From positions 30,259,966 to 30,323,965 of the forward strand of contig JACGWO010000001.1 in NCBI GenBank assembly GCA_034509735.1: a stretch of 64,000 bases of DNA, in the 5' to 3' direction. The DNA is from Sesamum alatum (lineage: Eukaryota; Streptophyta; Magnoliopsida; Lamiales; Pedaliaceae). The notes beneath the pieces are model-generated. The model saw nothing but the letters and a program-made list of their open reading frames with translations. It made no database searches and was not told where the DNA came from. Below, piece after piece: positions 44,940-57,889 of the stretch; the first letter of the stretch is position 1; each line of letters begins with the position of its first letter. Made by a program: the position numbers and the translations under genes.

Positions 44940-47900
44940 ATGGCTGGTTATAATTTGCTTCCTTTTGATGGTAAATCTGATTTCTCTATATGGCAACAGA
45001 AAATGAAAGGCATATTAATACAACAGGTGTTTAAAGCAATAGATGATAGATATTCTGATAATACCACTGATGACAAGAAACTAGAAGATGATGAATTTGC
45101 ATATTCCTCCATAATACTAAACCTGTCTGACTCTGTAATACGGAAAGTTGGTAAACAAGAAACTGCTAGGGAGTTATGGGATAGGTTAGAAGAACTATAC
45201 ACGGAAACATCCTTGCCTAGTAAGCTCTTTCTCTTAGAGAAGTTTTTTAGATATAAGTTAGACATATCCAAGAACATAGATGACTTCACCAAACTAGTTC
45301 AGGATATAAAACTCACCGGAGAAAAAAACATAGATGATTACACTCCCATAGTTTTGTTGAATGCCATTCCTGACACCTATAGTGATGTGAAAGCAGCAAT
45401 AAAATACGGTAGAGATAACGTTAACCTCGACACTGTCATAAATGGATTAAAAAGCAAGGAAATGGACATTAGGACTAATAAGGCCAACCAACCTAGTAAT
45501 GAGGTTAATGCAGTAAGAGGTAGAACCAGTAACCGGAATTCTGATCACAAGTATAGGAAAAACAGTAGAGGAAGGAGTAGAAGTAGGAGTAAATCCCGGA
45601 CCCGTGATAATAATCAAGATAGTATTAAAAGGGAAAGAAAATGCTATAATTGTGGTATAAAAGGACACTACATTAATGATTGTAGGAAACCCAAGAAGGA
45701 AAATAGGGACAGCTATAACAATTACCACAATAAGGAAAATGCTAATTCTGTTAGCACTGATAATTCTAGAGATGTGTTTATGGTATGTGATATAAATAAT
45801 GTGAATGACATGGGCATGCATAAGTGGTTGATTGATTCTGGCTGTACATTTCATATGAGCCATTTCAAAAACATTTTTTCAAATTTAAAATCTGGTAATT
45901 TTGGTTATGTCTCTATGGCAAATGAAAAACAATGTGCTATCCAAGGTCTTGGTGATGTATGCTTAACTTTTGACAATAGCTATAAGCTTACTCTGAGAAA
46001 CGTGCGCTTCATACCTGATTTAAGTCATAATTTAATATCATGTGCCGTCTTAGAAGAAGAGGGTTTTGAGGGCAGATGGGGTAAAGGAGTCATGAAAATC
46101 ATGAAGGGGTCATTAACTGCTTTCAAAGCTGAAAAATTGAGAAACCTCTACATCTGTCATGTCTCATATGATATACTTGTTGCATCCGTCACTGCACTTG
46201 ATAAAACATCTTTGTGGCATAAGAGACTTGGGCATATAAGTCTTAAAGGGCTAGAACTTCTCAGTAAAGAAGGTATCCTGCATGATAAGGTTGAAAAACT
46301 GAAGTTCTGTGATGATTGTGTTAGGGTAAACAACACAAAGTGCATTTTCCTGTTTCACCTTACCCTGCCCCCTCATCTTCTACATGCATTCTGGATTATG
46401 TACATGCCGATGTCTGGGGTCCTTCTAATATACCACTCATGGTGGGAACAAATATTTTTTGTCGATAATTGACAATTTCTCCAGGAAAGTGTTTTGTTTT
46501 CTTATTGAAAAACAAATCTGATGTTTTTGATGCTTTTCAAAAATTGGAAAACTCTTGTTGAAAATCAAACTGGCATGAGATTGATAGCCCTGCGGACCGA
46601 TAATGGTCTTGAATTCTGCAATCAAAATTTTTCTGATCTGTGTTATCAATCTGGTATTAAGCGTCACAAAACAAACCCCTACACCCCCCAGCAAAATGGT
46701 GTTGCTGAACGCATGAATAGAACAATTTTGGACAAAGTCAGATGCATGCTTGTTAGTTCAGGACTGTCTAAATCTTTTTGGGGTGAAGCTGTATTGACTG
46801 TTGTGCATGTGATCAATAGATCACCATCTGTTCCTCTACTTGGAAAAATACCTGAATCTATTTGGCTTAATAAGAGTATTGATATTTCTTATCTTCGTGT
46901 GTTTGGATGTTCTGCTTTTGTGCATCAGCATACTGATAAATTGGAACCTAGATCTCTGAAATGCGTTTTCATTGGGTACCCTGAAGGGGTTAAGGGATAT
47001 AGGTTGTGAGTTAGGAGTCAACCCGGTTTTAAAGTACTAATAAGCAGAAACGTAGTGTTTAATGAGGAAGAGATGCCATGCCTGTCTGAACAGCAGAAAG
47101 AAAATGAATCAATACCCTTAGAACCTCACTTCAATCAGGTAGAGGTGAACTCGGAAGAAAACAAACAGGTAGAGGAAGACTCTGTAGAAATTCCACCTGA
47201 TAATAATAATTCTGAACCAGTTTTAGAAGATTATCATCTAGCTAGGGATAGACACAGGCGAGCACCTAGGATCCCTAGCCGGCTAAGGGATTATCACATT
47301 GCTCTTCACACTGAATCTAGTGAACCCAACACCTTTGAAGAAGCTATAAAATCTGATAAATCCAAAAATTGGGTTAGTGCATGAATGAGGAAATGGAGTC
47401 TCTTAAGAATAACAAAACTTGGGTTCTAGTTCCCAAACCTACTAAAGGTTCTGTAATAGGATGCAAATGGGTATACAAGATAAAACAAGAAGAACATTCC
47501 ACACGCTTTAAAGCTAAGTTAGTTGCTAAAGGCTTTAATCAGAAAGAAGGGATTGATTATACAGAAGTTTTTTCCCTGTAGTTAAATACACTACTGTGCG
47601 CATACTACTTGCTTTGTCTGCTCATTTTGACTGGGAACTCAAACAAATGGATGTTAAAACTGCTTTCCTACATGGTGATTTAGATGAAAACATTTATATG
47701 CATCAACCTGTTGGATTTATTGATAAAGCAAAACCTGATCATGTATGCTTATTAAACAAATCCCTTTATGGTTTAAAGCAATCACCGAGACAGTGGAACA
47801 AGAAATTTGACATGTTCATGCATTCTCTTAACTTCACTAGGAGCAACTATGATCACTGTCTTTATTTCAAGTATGACAATAAAATTCCTATTTTCTTGGT

Positions 47901-48870
47901 TCTATATGTGGATGATATGTTAATTGTCAGTACATGTCTACAGCATGTCAAAAATCTTCAGAACAATTTGTGTAAGACCTTTTATATGAAGGATCTAGGT
48001 GATGCTAAGAGAATACTAGGCATGTCTATTGAAAGAAAAAGGAAAGATTTCACAATCTTCTTGAATCAGAGTGCTTATATTACATCTATGCTTGCTAAAT
48101 TCTCTATGGCTGATTCAAAACCATGCTCTGTTCCTTTGTCCTCACATTTTCAACTCAGTAAGGAGCAAAGTCCAAAAACGGAAAAAGAAAAAGAAAGAAT
48201 GGAAAAAGTTCCTTATTCCAATGCTATTGGTTCTATCATGTTTCTTATGGTATGTAGTAGGCCCGATATAGCCTATGCAATCAGTTGTCTTAGCAGTTAC
48301 ATGTCTAATGCTGGACCTCCACATTGGGAAGCCCTCAAGTGGCTCCTAAGGTATTTAAAAGGTAGCACTAATCGTGGTATCTTGTTTTCAAAATACAAAA
48401 CTGATGTGAGTCTTGTTGGGTATGTGGATTCTAATTATGCTAATGATAGGGATAGTCGTAAATCCACTACATCATATATCTTCACCTTATGTGGGTCTTG
48501 CATAAGTTGGAAATCCCAACTACAACATGTCGTTGCATTATCTACTACCGAAGCTGAGTATATAGCGGCTACTGAAACTTTTAAAGAAGCCCTATGGTTA
48601 GAAGGGCTGGTAAAAGAAATCGGTTTTCTTAAGCAAAAAATCACAATTTTCTTCGACAGTCAGTCGGCCATACAACTTTGCAAAAATCCTGTTTTTCATG
48701 ATAGGACAAAGCATATAGATGTTCGTTATCATTTCATTAGAGACATCGTAGGAAAGGATCTTATTAATCTTGATAAAATTGATTCCGAATCAAACCCTGC
48801 AGATATGGGGACTAAGTGTCTTCCAGTTGATAAGTTCAGTAAATGTTTAGAAATTTTGAAACTTTTATAA
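44940..48870 (+). pseudogene. Copia gag-pol, nearly intact but with frameshifts and stops
   Basis: ATG at 44940. Gag (UBN2 type; LWDRLEELY) carries a zinc knuckle CYNCGIKGHYINDC at about residues 233-246. The protease motif is DSGCTFHMS. The pre-integrase region has LWHKRLGHISLKGLELLSKE. The frame breaks near 46345-46520 in the integrase start. The integrase core follows (LRTDNGLEF, TPQQNGVAERMNRTILDKVR). A stop at 47007-47009, a one-base shift near 47383 and another near 47575 precede RT (QMDVKTAFLHGDLDE, LYVDDMLIV) and RNase H (STTEAEYIAATETFKEALWL), ending TAA at 48870. The polyprotein would normally yield all enzymes for cytoplasmic particles and integration. Copies in trans could still mobilise it. 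Confidence 0.92.
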
Positions 48871-49002
48871 CTCTGTTACTAACATTGTTTTTCAAGCATT
48901 GTCTTACTCTGCAGGTACAAGGAAGAAGAAAAAGGCAGTGATGACATGCCCGAACCAGTATCTCCTTGGATCAGTCGTGCCCTTAATTGTGGGTCATGGT
49001 CC

Positions 49003-49013
49003 AAGGTAGAGAA
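49003..49013 (+). other. Copia polypurine tract
   Basis: AAGGTAGAGAA directly before the 3' LTR start; the usual site for plus-strand priming. Confidence 0.6.
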
Positions 49014-49794
49014 TGATGAAGTTGGCCCATGACTTATAACAAGGAAAGGCCCAACTAAAGACCAAGGATGGCCCAACATGTAATAAACCCGATGACCCAC
49101 TTTTGTCCCGAACCGACCCATGTAAGAACATACTTAAACCTACAAACCCTAAACCCATTTTTCATTTTCAGCCTTTCCCCTTGTTGCCCTAACAGCGCCG
49201 CTGCTACTCTTTTCTCTCTTTCACATTCCTTCTTCATTCCTCCTCTAAGTATGGTATGGAGACAATCTTCCTCCATAGATTGATCTCCTACCTAATATGG
49301 AGCCAAAGGATCCCACCCTAGTTTGGATGGGAGATGGCTATAAAAGGCCGATTTCTTACTCCCCAAAATAGTCGGAATACGTTTATGATTTTCTCAGTGA
49401 TATCTTAAGCCCTTTCTTTGTGAAACCTTGAAACCCTTGGTGGGAAACAGTGTGGTGACTTGGTGTGGTCGGAACTTGGGTCCTTTTTCGGCGGTTTATT
49501 TGAACTGTGGTGCAACCGGGTCCTTTAGTTGAGTGCCGACTTGTCGATAGTCGTGACCACTCTCTGGTTCGTGGCTCTCTGAGCCTAAAAGGGATCTGTC
49601 CCTGAGACTGTTAGATTTTGCTATCATCTGAGTTATTCTACTTAGTTTGTATTTCTTTGGTTATTACTGTTCATTATTCATCTTTGTTATTTAACCCCGG
49701 ATCTGTAATTATAAGGGTGATAACACCCATTTCCCCCGCTGTAATTATTTATATTTATTGTGCTTCCGCAAAGTGATTCTTTCCACTTCTAACA
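49014..49794 (+). repeat. Copia 3' LTR
   Basis: Same length as the 5' LTR. It differs from it at nine positions by eye. Followed by the TSD GTAAA. Confidence 0.93.
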
Positions 49795-49971
49795 GTAAAC
49801 TCCTTGATCACCAAATCCATACATAAGTAACACTTCAACTGATCTCATTCAAGAGTTAATTGCAAATATAAAACATAAAGAACGACAAAAGAAATACATG
49901 AACCCGAATTGGGAATTCCAAACAAATCCAGCACGAAAAACATAAAAATAACTGAAAACCGAGCAGGAAGC

Positions 49972-51979
49972 TCAAACAAAGCTACCGGAAACCATAATCA
50001 CCACAACAGTAAAGGCCACGAGCAGAACAAATGAACCACCGAAATCTGCGGCAGCTGACGGCGCAGGTGCTGGAGCATGGTGGGGTGGAAACACCGGTGC
50101 ACTTGCATAGGGCGGCGGAGCAATGCGGTGATGCTCAAGGTCCGGCTGAGGTGCACCGTGATTGTTCTTTGGGGTTTGAGACGATGGGGATGGTGAATGA
50201 TGATCAGGGATTGGAGATGGCGATGGAGAATGATCATAGGGTGGTTCAACAGGTGGCCCGTGTGATGGGGTTTTGGCCGCCGGGGAAGGGGACGGAGAAT
50301 GAGAATGTGGTCCAACACGGTCTGACGGAGTTTCGGCAGCCGGAGATGGGGAGAGTGAATGAGAGGGTGGCTCGACGGGCGGTGCGTCGGTTGGGGTTTT
50401 AGCCGCCGGAGAAGGGGATGGAGAATGGGAACGTGGTTTGAAGGGGTGTGATGGGGTTTCCGCCGCTGGAGATGGGGATGGAGAATGAGAGGGTGGCGGC
50501 GCGTGTGTAGGAGCTTCTGGCTCCAGGGATGGGGTTGGTGTTTGATGAGCAAATGGAGCTGGGACTGGAGCTTTATGGGGTGGTTTCACAGGCGGCACAG
50601 TTTTCGCGGTGGTGGGGGATGGAGAAGGAGAGGAAGACGGTGGTTGCAGAGGAGCTTCCGGTGGCGGAGATGGAGCACTTACTGGAGTGCTGTGATGATG
50701 ATCAGAGAGGACTACAACGATGAACTTCTGGCCCTTCTCACAGTTCTGATCATGGCCACTTATGAAGAAGAAAGGCCCTGATTTTTCAAACTTGAATTTT
50801 GAGTCACCATCCTTGAGATTCTTAATAGGGTTATCCTTGTTACATTTGGAATAGTCATCTTTTCTTACAACAAGGACTGAATCCTGACCTTTCTTGTATC
50901 TGAAAAGTGCAAAAACAAACAAATGTTCGTTATAAACACTGATATCATTTTTTCAAAGGGTTAATTGCACTTAATTTATCCCTTATAAAAATACAATTAG
51001 ATAAAAAGAAGCCCTTTAATATATATATATATATATATACACACGTACACACGCAACCCCTTTAACTTTTACAAAGAAACTTAGGATTGTTTTTCATGTC
51101 AGGTTATATATAGCGCCTTTTTCATTTGAGGGATTTTTTGTCCATTAATCTTTTCATCAGGGTCTATTGCATTTAATCGCAGCTTTTCAAACAAATTCAA
51201 TTTCAATCATAGGCTTAATTACATTTTTTGTCTTATCTTCACTATTTTCCTTTATATTGTTATGATTGCACAAATATCCCATATATTTTTAATATTTGCA
51301 TATTTAAGATACATTTAATAAGAATATTTAATAGCTGTTGCTGGTCTTCCACTAATACGTCCAAGGCACATGAGACTTTTAGACCAATTTTAAATCTTTT
51401 AGCTTAACGACTTGTGAATTGAAAATATGCAGGATTATTTTTCAATCCTAATAATACAAAGGACTAAAATACCAAACAAACATAATTAAAGAATGAAATG
51501 CAATTAAGCCTATATATATGAACACAAAACTTCGTTCATGGATTGATGATAAACGTTCGTATCCTCACAAGAAATTCTAACCCAAATTGAGTTCGATCGA
51601 ATCTGAATCAATTATATGACAAGTACAGTACACTTGTCGTTGATTGATACAAAATTCAAGAAAATTAACTAATCACATGGTAAATATGTCCCACTTGTCC
51701 TGTTATTAATTTAACTCGATTAAACCTGACTTGAGTAAAAACTTTCTCAATGCTCACAGTCATAGCACCCGAAAAGAGGGGTAACAAAGGAACGTACCGA
51801 GCTCATCGTCGATTTGAAAGCGGTATCTTTCAGCCCAGTGGTTGTAGTTCCCCGAAAGCTTAAGGGTCCAGCCATCGCGCCCGCCAACGAAAAACGTATG
51901 AGCATGAGAAGAGCACAAAACCCCCCATCAAAACCACAAACAACAAGCTCGTTGCAGAACCACAAACAGCCATTTCCAT
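49972..51979 (-). pseudogene. Early nodulin-like protein (phytocyanin/AGP), two exons, with frameshift and altered splice acceptor
   Basis: Exon 1 (51979-51798) encodes a signal peptide (MEMAVCGSATSLLFVVLMG) and the phytocyanin start (FFVGGRDGW, LSGNYNHWAERYRFQIDDEL), but in two different frames. A six-G run at about 51931-51936 has one G too many for continuity, and as written the frame stops after RARWLDP. The intron (donor GTACGT at 51797-51792) leads to exon 2: RYKKGQDSVLVVRKDDYSKC, GPFFFISGHDQNCEKGQKFI, then a ~200-residue Pro/Ser/His AGP-like region with five SPSPSPAAETPS-type modules. A hydrophobic GPI-anchor-type tail (GGSFVLLVAFTVVVIMVSG) ends at 49972. The acceptor expected before TTTTCAGATAC reads AC (50907) instead of AG. 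Intact relatives are plasma-membrane/cell-wall proteins without copper ligands. A sequencing error could explain the G-run. Confidence 0.85.
51019..51050. repeat. (TA)n/(CA)n microsatellite in the early nodulin-like intron
   Basis: About ten TA units followed by ACACACGTACACAC. The intron otherwise shows no gene or clear element. Confidence 0.8.
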
Positions 51980-52130
51980 GGCAAAGAAGATTAAACCAAG
52001 GGATTTGAGGAGTAATTGGGAAATGTGGATTAATTAAGTGTGAATGCAAATTCAAAAAACTGAAGGGAGGAAAAAGGAGGAGAAGGCTTTGAAAGTTTGG
52101 AGATGAGTGATATGTGAATGCACATCCCTC

Positions 52131-52139
52131 TATATATAA
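52131..52139 (-). promoter_or_regulatory. TATA box of the early nodulin-like gene
   Basis: The minus strand reads TTATATATAGAGGG about 155 bases upstream of the ATG at 51979, a normal distance for a plant core promoter with a ~120-base leader. Confidence 0.55.
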
Positions 52140-52321
52140 TATACTGATGGAAAGGATGTGTAAATGAGATTTCCCTGCTGCTAGAATATGAGTTATGCTG
52201 GAAATTTATTGCATGACTTTGGTCTTGGGATTTTACTTTGAACACACTAAATTTTATATTTAAAATCAGCGTTTTATGTTGGATGTAAATTTGTTGACAT
52301 TTGGTGAGATGCAATAAAATT

Positions 52322-52743
52322 GGCTTAAAGTGTAATTTTGGTCATGTAATTTAGGTGGTTTAGCGTTTTCGTTCTTTAACTTTTAGGGTAGTATTTTGGT
52401 CCTATATCTTTTTAATGTTTTGTGATTTCAGTTCATTTTTTGCCGAAGTTCATCATTCTCGTCAGAAAAATGTATGTGCCTCTCACGTGACATTTTTTGT
52501 TCCTATTAGCCTATTTTTGTTAGCATTTTTGTCCTTTAATTTTCTATAGTAGTATTTTGGTCCTGCATCTTTTTAATTTTCGCAACGAAGTTCACCCTTC
52601 TCGCTGGTGGAGGTGAACTCTAGTGAACTAAAGGACTAAAATTACGAAAATTAAAATGATTTAGGACTAAAATACTACCCTAAAAAACTAAAGGATGAAA
52701 ATACCAAATGATCTAAATTACAGGACCAAAAATCATTTAATCC
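52322..52743. mobile_element. Mutator-like MITE, 422 bp, TSD CAATAAAATT
   Basis: The terminus GGCTTAAAGTGTAATTTTGG pairs with CCAAAAATCATTTAATCC at the right, and arms such as AGGGTAGTATTTTGGTCC pair with GGACTAAAATACTACCCT. The 10-base word CAATAAAATT occurs at 52312-52321 and 52744-52753. It lies about 180 bases upstream of the TATA box of the early nodulin-like gene and could affect its upstream region. Confidence 0.85.
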
Positions 52744-52753
52744 CAATAAAATT

Positions 52754-54420
52754 TAGTGGTTCGTGAGAGGTATGAAGTAATGTATTATTGAGGAGATTAT
52801 TTTCTTCACAAAGTAAGTTTAACAAATAAAAAAAATAAGTAAATTATAGCTACCTCACTTAAAATTTGACATTATTACAAATGCTTCTTATTATTTGAGA
52901 AATTATAATATCAGCTCAAATAAAAAATAATGACCCTTAAACGGTGAGCGGGCATTACTACTTTATCATTGCTGAATTTCTTTAAAAAAAAAGAAAACAT
53001 TTAAAAAATAAATAACAAAATTAAGGGTGGGTAAAATAAATATACCTTTCCACATTACTCCATAAAAATAATTTAAAATTTTTTAAAGAATATAAAAAAT
53101 TATAATTATCATCCAAAAAGAAATTTTGGTCAGTTCAACACAAAAGTTGGATGGAAACATAATAGAGGCTAACATGAGCTCAAGAGAGAATTCATAATTT
53201 CCCCAACAACGAGGAGGTATTTGTAATTATGACAGATTTCTGGGGATATAGCTATAATATATTAAAAAAAAAGGTAAACTTTTTCTTTTCTTGAAATTAA
53301 TTTTCTGAAAACAAAAAAGAAAAGAAAATCATCCAATGTTAAAGTTGAAGCCAACCTTTTTCTTTATATAAAAAAATATTTTCCGATAAGATGGACTTAA
53401 GACAAAGTTGTTTTCTTTATTTTTATTTTCATAGAAAATCTACTTTTTTATTATTAATTATGAAATAATTAATGACCTACGTTATTGCAGTCAAAGGACA
53501 TGTACGTGTGGGTGTAATATATATTTTTTGTAATTCTTCTTAATGTCTTTAGATTTAAATCTTATTAAAGGTCGAAGAGAAAGTGAAATGGGTCAAAGCT
53601 TAATAAAATTGTACCTTTTACTTTCTTCAAAGTTAGTCAACCGTAATAAATATGATAAAACTGAATGTCATTCGATCAGGTGATATTAATTTGATAATAG
53701 GTTATTTTCTTTTCATGAAATTTCTCATTATTTAGTTAAATTCCACAAAAGGGTCACCTTTCTGATAAGAAAAGGCAACTAAGAAGAAAGTTGATAGCCC
53801 AAAAAACTGTTTAATTACATTCTCCAATTTAATTGCGACTGCAATATACTCTACGGCCTCATTTACTTTGCGTGATGGAATTAAAATTATATAAATTAAT
53901 TGAATAATAAAATTTGGAATATATAGTGATAGGATTATGTAGTGTTGTGTTTATTTTATTGGATGACATATTGAGTTAATGTGTGAAATTTCATCTTAAA
54001 ATTACTAATATGTCATTAATTTGAAAAAATATTATTAAATATCAAAATCACCCTTAATAAAACAAAATGGTCATTGTAAAACACCAAAAACAATTAATAT
54101 TATTATTATTTTGTTAAGTTTTCAAAACACCAAAAACAAAAATAAGATTGAGGAAATATTAGGCTTTCAAAAAATTATCTTGGGCTTGTGGGCTTTGTGG
54201 AATAAGTAATCCCACCTCACTTGGTGGCATTACTATTAATCTTTTATCCTCTTCAAAATTAGCTTGGACTTATTATCCTGGGCTTGCCTTTTGGAATGTA
54301 AACAAGCAATTAAGGGGTCGTTTATTTTTCTAGATGGAAAAAGTAGTGGATTTGGCCTGTTTGGATAAAAATGCAGGATAAGATAAATGCACAAGTTTTA
54401 TCAATTGAAGTAAATATAGG
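52754..54420. other. AT-rich intergenic stretch, nothing recognised
   Basis: No domain-bearing frame, splice-paired exons or terminal repeats were seen. Typical plant intergenic sequence. Confidence 0.4.
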
Positions 54421-56223
54421 TTTTTTTTTTTTTTTTTTTGAAAGGGAAGTAAATTTTTTTATAAGAACAGAAACAACATACACCACAGTTCCTACAACAA
54501 GAATACAAAAGCACATTTTATCAACTCATCACAGCACAACAACTCTAAGCTCCACCGTCCATTGCCCTATGATGTAAACTTGCAAGCTTAAAATCACGAA
54601 GAAATGCCTGAGCAAACAAAACAGTAGCCATAGGAGAACTGGATTTTCGTTAAAAAATAAACCTGTTTCTATGCCCCCAAATTGCCCATAATAATGTCAA
54701 GGCCAAGAGAAATTGCTCCCTCGTACACTAAGCCTTCAGATGATGCACCCAATCTTCTGTAGAACTCTCCCACACAGACATTACAGCCCAAGGAATTTCA
54801 ACCAAAGCCCAACATTGTCAAGCAAAGTCACACCTTAGGAATATGTGTTGCTCATCCTCCTCTTCGGTTCCACAAATAGGACAGACCCCCTCTACCTCCA
54901 GCATTCGTCGCTTCAAGTTCACAAGTAAAGGCAGAGCACTCTTACACAATCTCTAGGAGAAGTGCCTAACCTTACCTGATAGCTGAGCCTTCCATGAGAA
55001 ATTACATCCAGCACTAGGCCCATTAGAAGAAGGTTCCGTACATGTACCTTGTTGCCTCACTTCTTCACGTTCCGCTAACAAATACGCACTTCGAACACTA
55101 AACACACCATCCTTCGAATAATTCCAGACAATAGGGTCAGACGCATCATTTCTCTTAATTGAGATAGATTTGATACAGTCAACATCCATCTCGCAAAACA
55201 TGGATTGCGAGATCAACCACTAATAGATCCTCAGAGCCAGGTTAAGGAGCCAAAACAGGCCTGAAAAGAAAAGGCTGAGGGAGCCATTTATCCCGCCAAA
55301 CACTAACCCGCGACCCATCCCCGACATCCCACCGACAGCCCGCATTTGTAATAAACCGTGCCGCAATAATACTCCTCCACATTACTGATGGATGGTTCTT
55401 AATTGTAGCCTCAGCAAAATTTGTCCTAGAAAATATCGAGCCTTAAGGACACGATCAAGAAGGCTCTCCGGTTCCATAATCAACCGCCAGGCTTGTTTCA
55501 CTACAAGAGAGCAAACTTTTAGAGACAGAAATTCGAGATGGAAAAATATCCGTGAATAATCATTAACCTTCAGAGACGGAAAATGTTTTTGTCTTTAATT
55601 ATAAAATAAATTTATAGTATTTTTTTACTAATTGGGATTTAAGAAAAATATTTCAGAAAATAAAATTATAAAAAATATTCTGCCTCTAATTCCATCTTTG
55701 ATATGAAATTAATTACAAAAATTTAAGGCGGAAACTTTCTGTCTTAGAATCTATAATTCAGAGACGGAATTAGAGATGGGTTTTAAAAATATTTTATTTT
55801 AAGTATCCGTCATTGTTTCCGTCTTAAAATTTAGAATTTTAAGATGGAATTAGAGATGAATTTTTAAAATACTCTTTTTTTTATTATTATTTTTATCTTT
55901 GTTTCCATCTCAAAATCCTAAATTCAAAAACAAAATCAAAGATGGAGTTAAAAAGACTTGTTTTATTATTTCCGTCTTTGTTTCCATCTCTGAATTGTCA
56001 ACCTTTGATGGAAACAAAGACGGAAATAAAAAAAAAAAATCTACTAATATCTCTTTCTTTGTTTTTGTTTTCTTTCCTTTTTTTTTTTTTTTTAAACGCA
56101 CGATACTTCTTTTCCATTTAGCACTAATTTTCTCCCATGAAGTACAGGGAATGTGAAAGTAGAGAAAGGTGAAAGTTGTTCGGTGATTGATTCATCTACG
56201 CCCATTGCTTTCACCTCCAGCGA

Positions 56224-56615
56224 TTGGACTCAATTATTTTTGCTGAAGTTCTGAAGTCATTTTCTCCGGCGGATAATCTGAGGCCATCCAGTACTTCTAC
56301 TTCTGCTACTACTACCACCACCTCCACTGCTACGCTGAAGAGGCGGCGAGAAGAGGATGGTGTCGTGGACGCTCAAGAGGCCGGGAACTCAACTGACGTT
56401 CCGACGTCGCAGCGGCGATTGAAGGCCACTCAAGACATTATTTACTGGATTGTGGTGTCGTGGAGGCAGATCGGGAAGGTCATAGGAAGAGTGGATCATC
56501 GCGATTCAGAAGATGGTGGTGGAGGCAGGGTGGTTTGGATAATTACCACATGCCACTACCTCCACTAACGGGCCAGATGCGAGGGTACCCGTTCTCCAGT
56601 AGAGAAAGATCGCCA
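56224..56615 (+). pseudogene. Captured fragment of a KH-domain RNA-binding protein gene
   Basis: The frame from 56224 opens with TTG, not ATG. It holds a Ser/Thr-rich leader, a basic KRRREEDGVVDAQEAGNS stretch and the start of a KH domain (TQDIIYWIVVSWRQIGKVIG, where KH proteins have the IGKVIG core). It then loses the frame after HRDSEDGGG. A possible splice donor (CCAGGTATC) follows at 56616. KH domains bind single-stranded RNA. Only the first part of the domain is present, so the piece cannot fold as such. The source appears to be a plant multi-KH protein gene. Confidence 0.7.
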
Positions 56616-56616
56616 G

Positions 56617-57880
56617 GTATCTTTTCTGAATTTTGATGCTTTACTATGCTCTAGCTTAAAATTTTGAGTTGTTTTCCCTTGCTGATATGTTCATGTCCAG
56701 TGAGTTGTTAAAATTAGCATGAGACTGTGATATTATTTCTAAAGTTGATTTTATAAACCATAATTACTTGTAGTATTTTGCAAATAAGTTAACTATGGCT
56801 TACTGCTGGGTTTTATGGTTTGTTTTTATCAGATATAAGTGCTAGTTGTTTTTATTGGACTGATTGATATAGTACTTGTGTTTTGTAAATAAGTTCACTA
56901 TGGATATTGTTGGATTTTTGGTTTGTTTTTGTCTGCGTAGTTGTTTGTATTGGAATTACTGAAATAACAGTATTGGCAATTCTGTCTAAGAACTAAGTGA
57001 CTTCTGTTGTAGGTTGTTCTCTTTATTTATTGGAATAATTTGAAATTAATGTTGAATCATTTCATAATGATAGAATACAACGGGTATAGTATTGGAAATA
57101 AAAAATAAGTTTGATTTTCAAAAAGCTCTTGAGCTTGTAGGATAAATTAAGTAACAGGGTGTTGTTTAGCTTAATACTAGCCTTGAACTTCTCAAAAATC
57201 CGTTTCTTTAGAATTTGGGAACATCCGCTAATTCTTGGCAGGGAAATTTAATTGGATATCATGAGAGGTTCCTGCTTTTATTCTCTGACCTTTTAGGAAC
57301 TCTTTTCATATTTTCATTTTCATTTTGATCCTTATGATATCAATGTTTTGTGACCTTCTTGCCATTATTATGAATGCTTTAGAACATTTCAAGTGGTGAT
57401 ATATTTTTAAGCTACTTCATAATCCCATTTTCCATTTTCTTGTCATTCACTTCTTTCCCCCTTGTATGGATATTTGTCAGGCTTCTTAAATTGTGTGTTG
57501 CTGTTTAGCTCTACAGTTCAGTACTCTATTTGAACTCTTTGCAAACCCACTTGAATATTTGTGTTGTTGTTTAGGGTTGTAGACTATACACTCTTCATCT
57601 TTTCTTCCCACAAATATGCAAGCAGCCCAAATACTCTTGTACTCCAACTTGTACACTCATTTGGGTTAAATTTATTTTAAATTATTCCAAAATTTATAAA
57701 ATGATGCTTATTCATGCATGAGTCAATATGAGAAAAAGATGCTATATCTTCTGTATTCTTACAACGTGTGCATCTCATATATTTCTGAATGTTTAAAAGG
57801 ATATAATCCTACAGTTTAGTTTCTAGTTCTTTTATCTAATGTGCCTGTGCTACTTGATAATATCTGTCTGATAGTATGGT
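56617..57880. other. Intron-like filler within CACTA 3
   Basis: T-rich, intron-like sequence without a convincing exon. It may be intron carried with the captured KH gene piece. TTGTTTTTATTGGA-type words repeat at 56845-56960. Confidence 0.4.
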
Positions 57881-57889
57881 AAGTTCTAA

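Larger units (their letters stand above)
43772..49794 (+). mobile_element. Complete Copia LTR retrotransposon, 6023 bp, TSD GTAAA
   Basis: Two 781-bp LTRs (43772-44552 and 49014-49794) begin TGATGAAGTTGGCCC and end CTTCTAACA. GTAAA flanks at 43767-43771 and 49795-49799. Comparing by eye I count seven substitutions and two one-base indels between the LTRs (about 1%), so the insertion is young. Primer site, gag, protease, integrase, RT and RNase H are in Copia order. Lineage Tork-like is a guess from the YVDDML box. Confidence 0.95.

Noticed and set aside
50031..50781. Plus-strand frames opposite the early nodulin-like gene
   Set aside because: Antisense shadows of the repetitive AGP region.
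51747..52055. 102-codon minus frame over the early nodulin-like exon 1
   Set aside because: Wrong frame; lacks the phytocyanin motifs that appear in the other frames of the same sequence.
55899..56156. Phe/Lys-rich frames
   Set aside because: Arise from poly-T/poly-A and the GAGACGGAAA subterminal words of CACTA 3.
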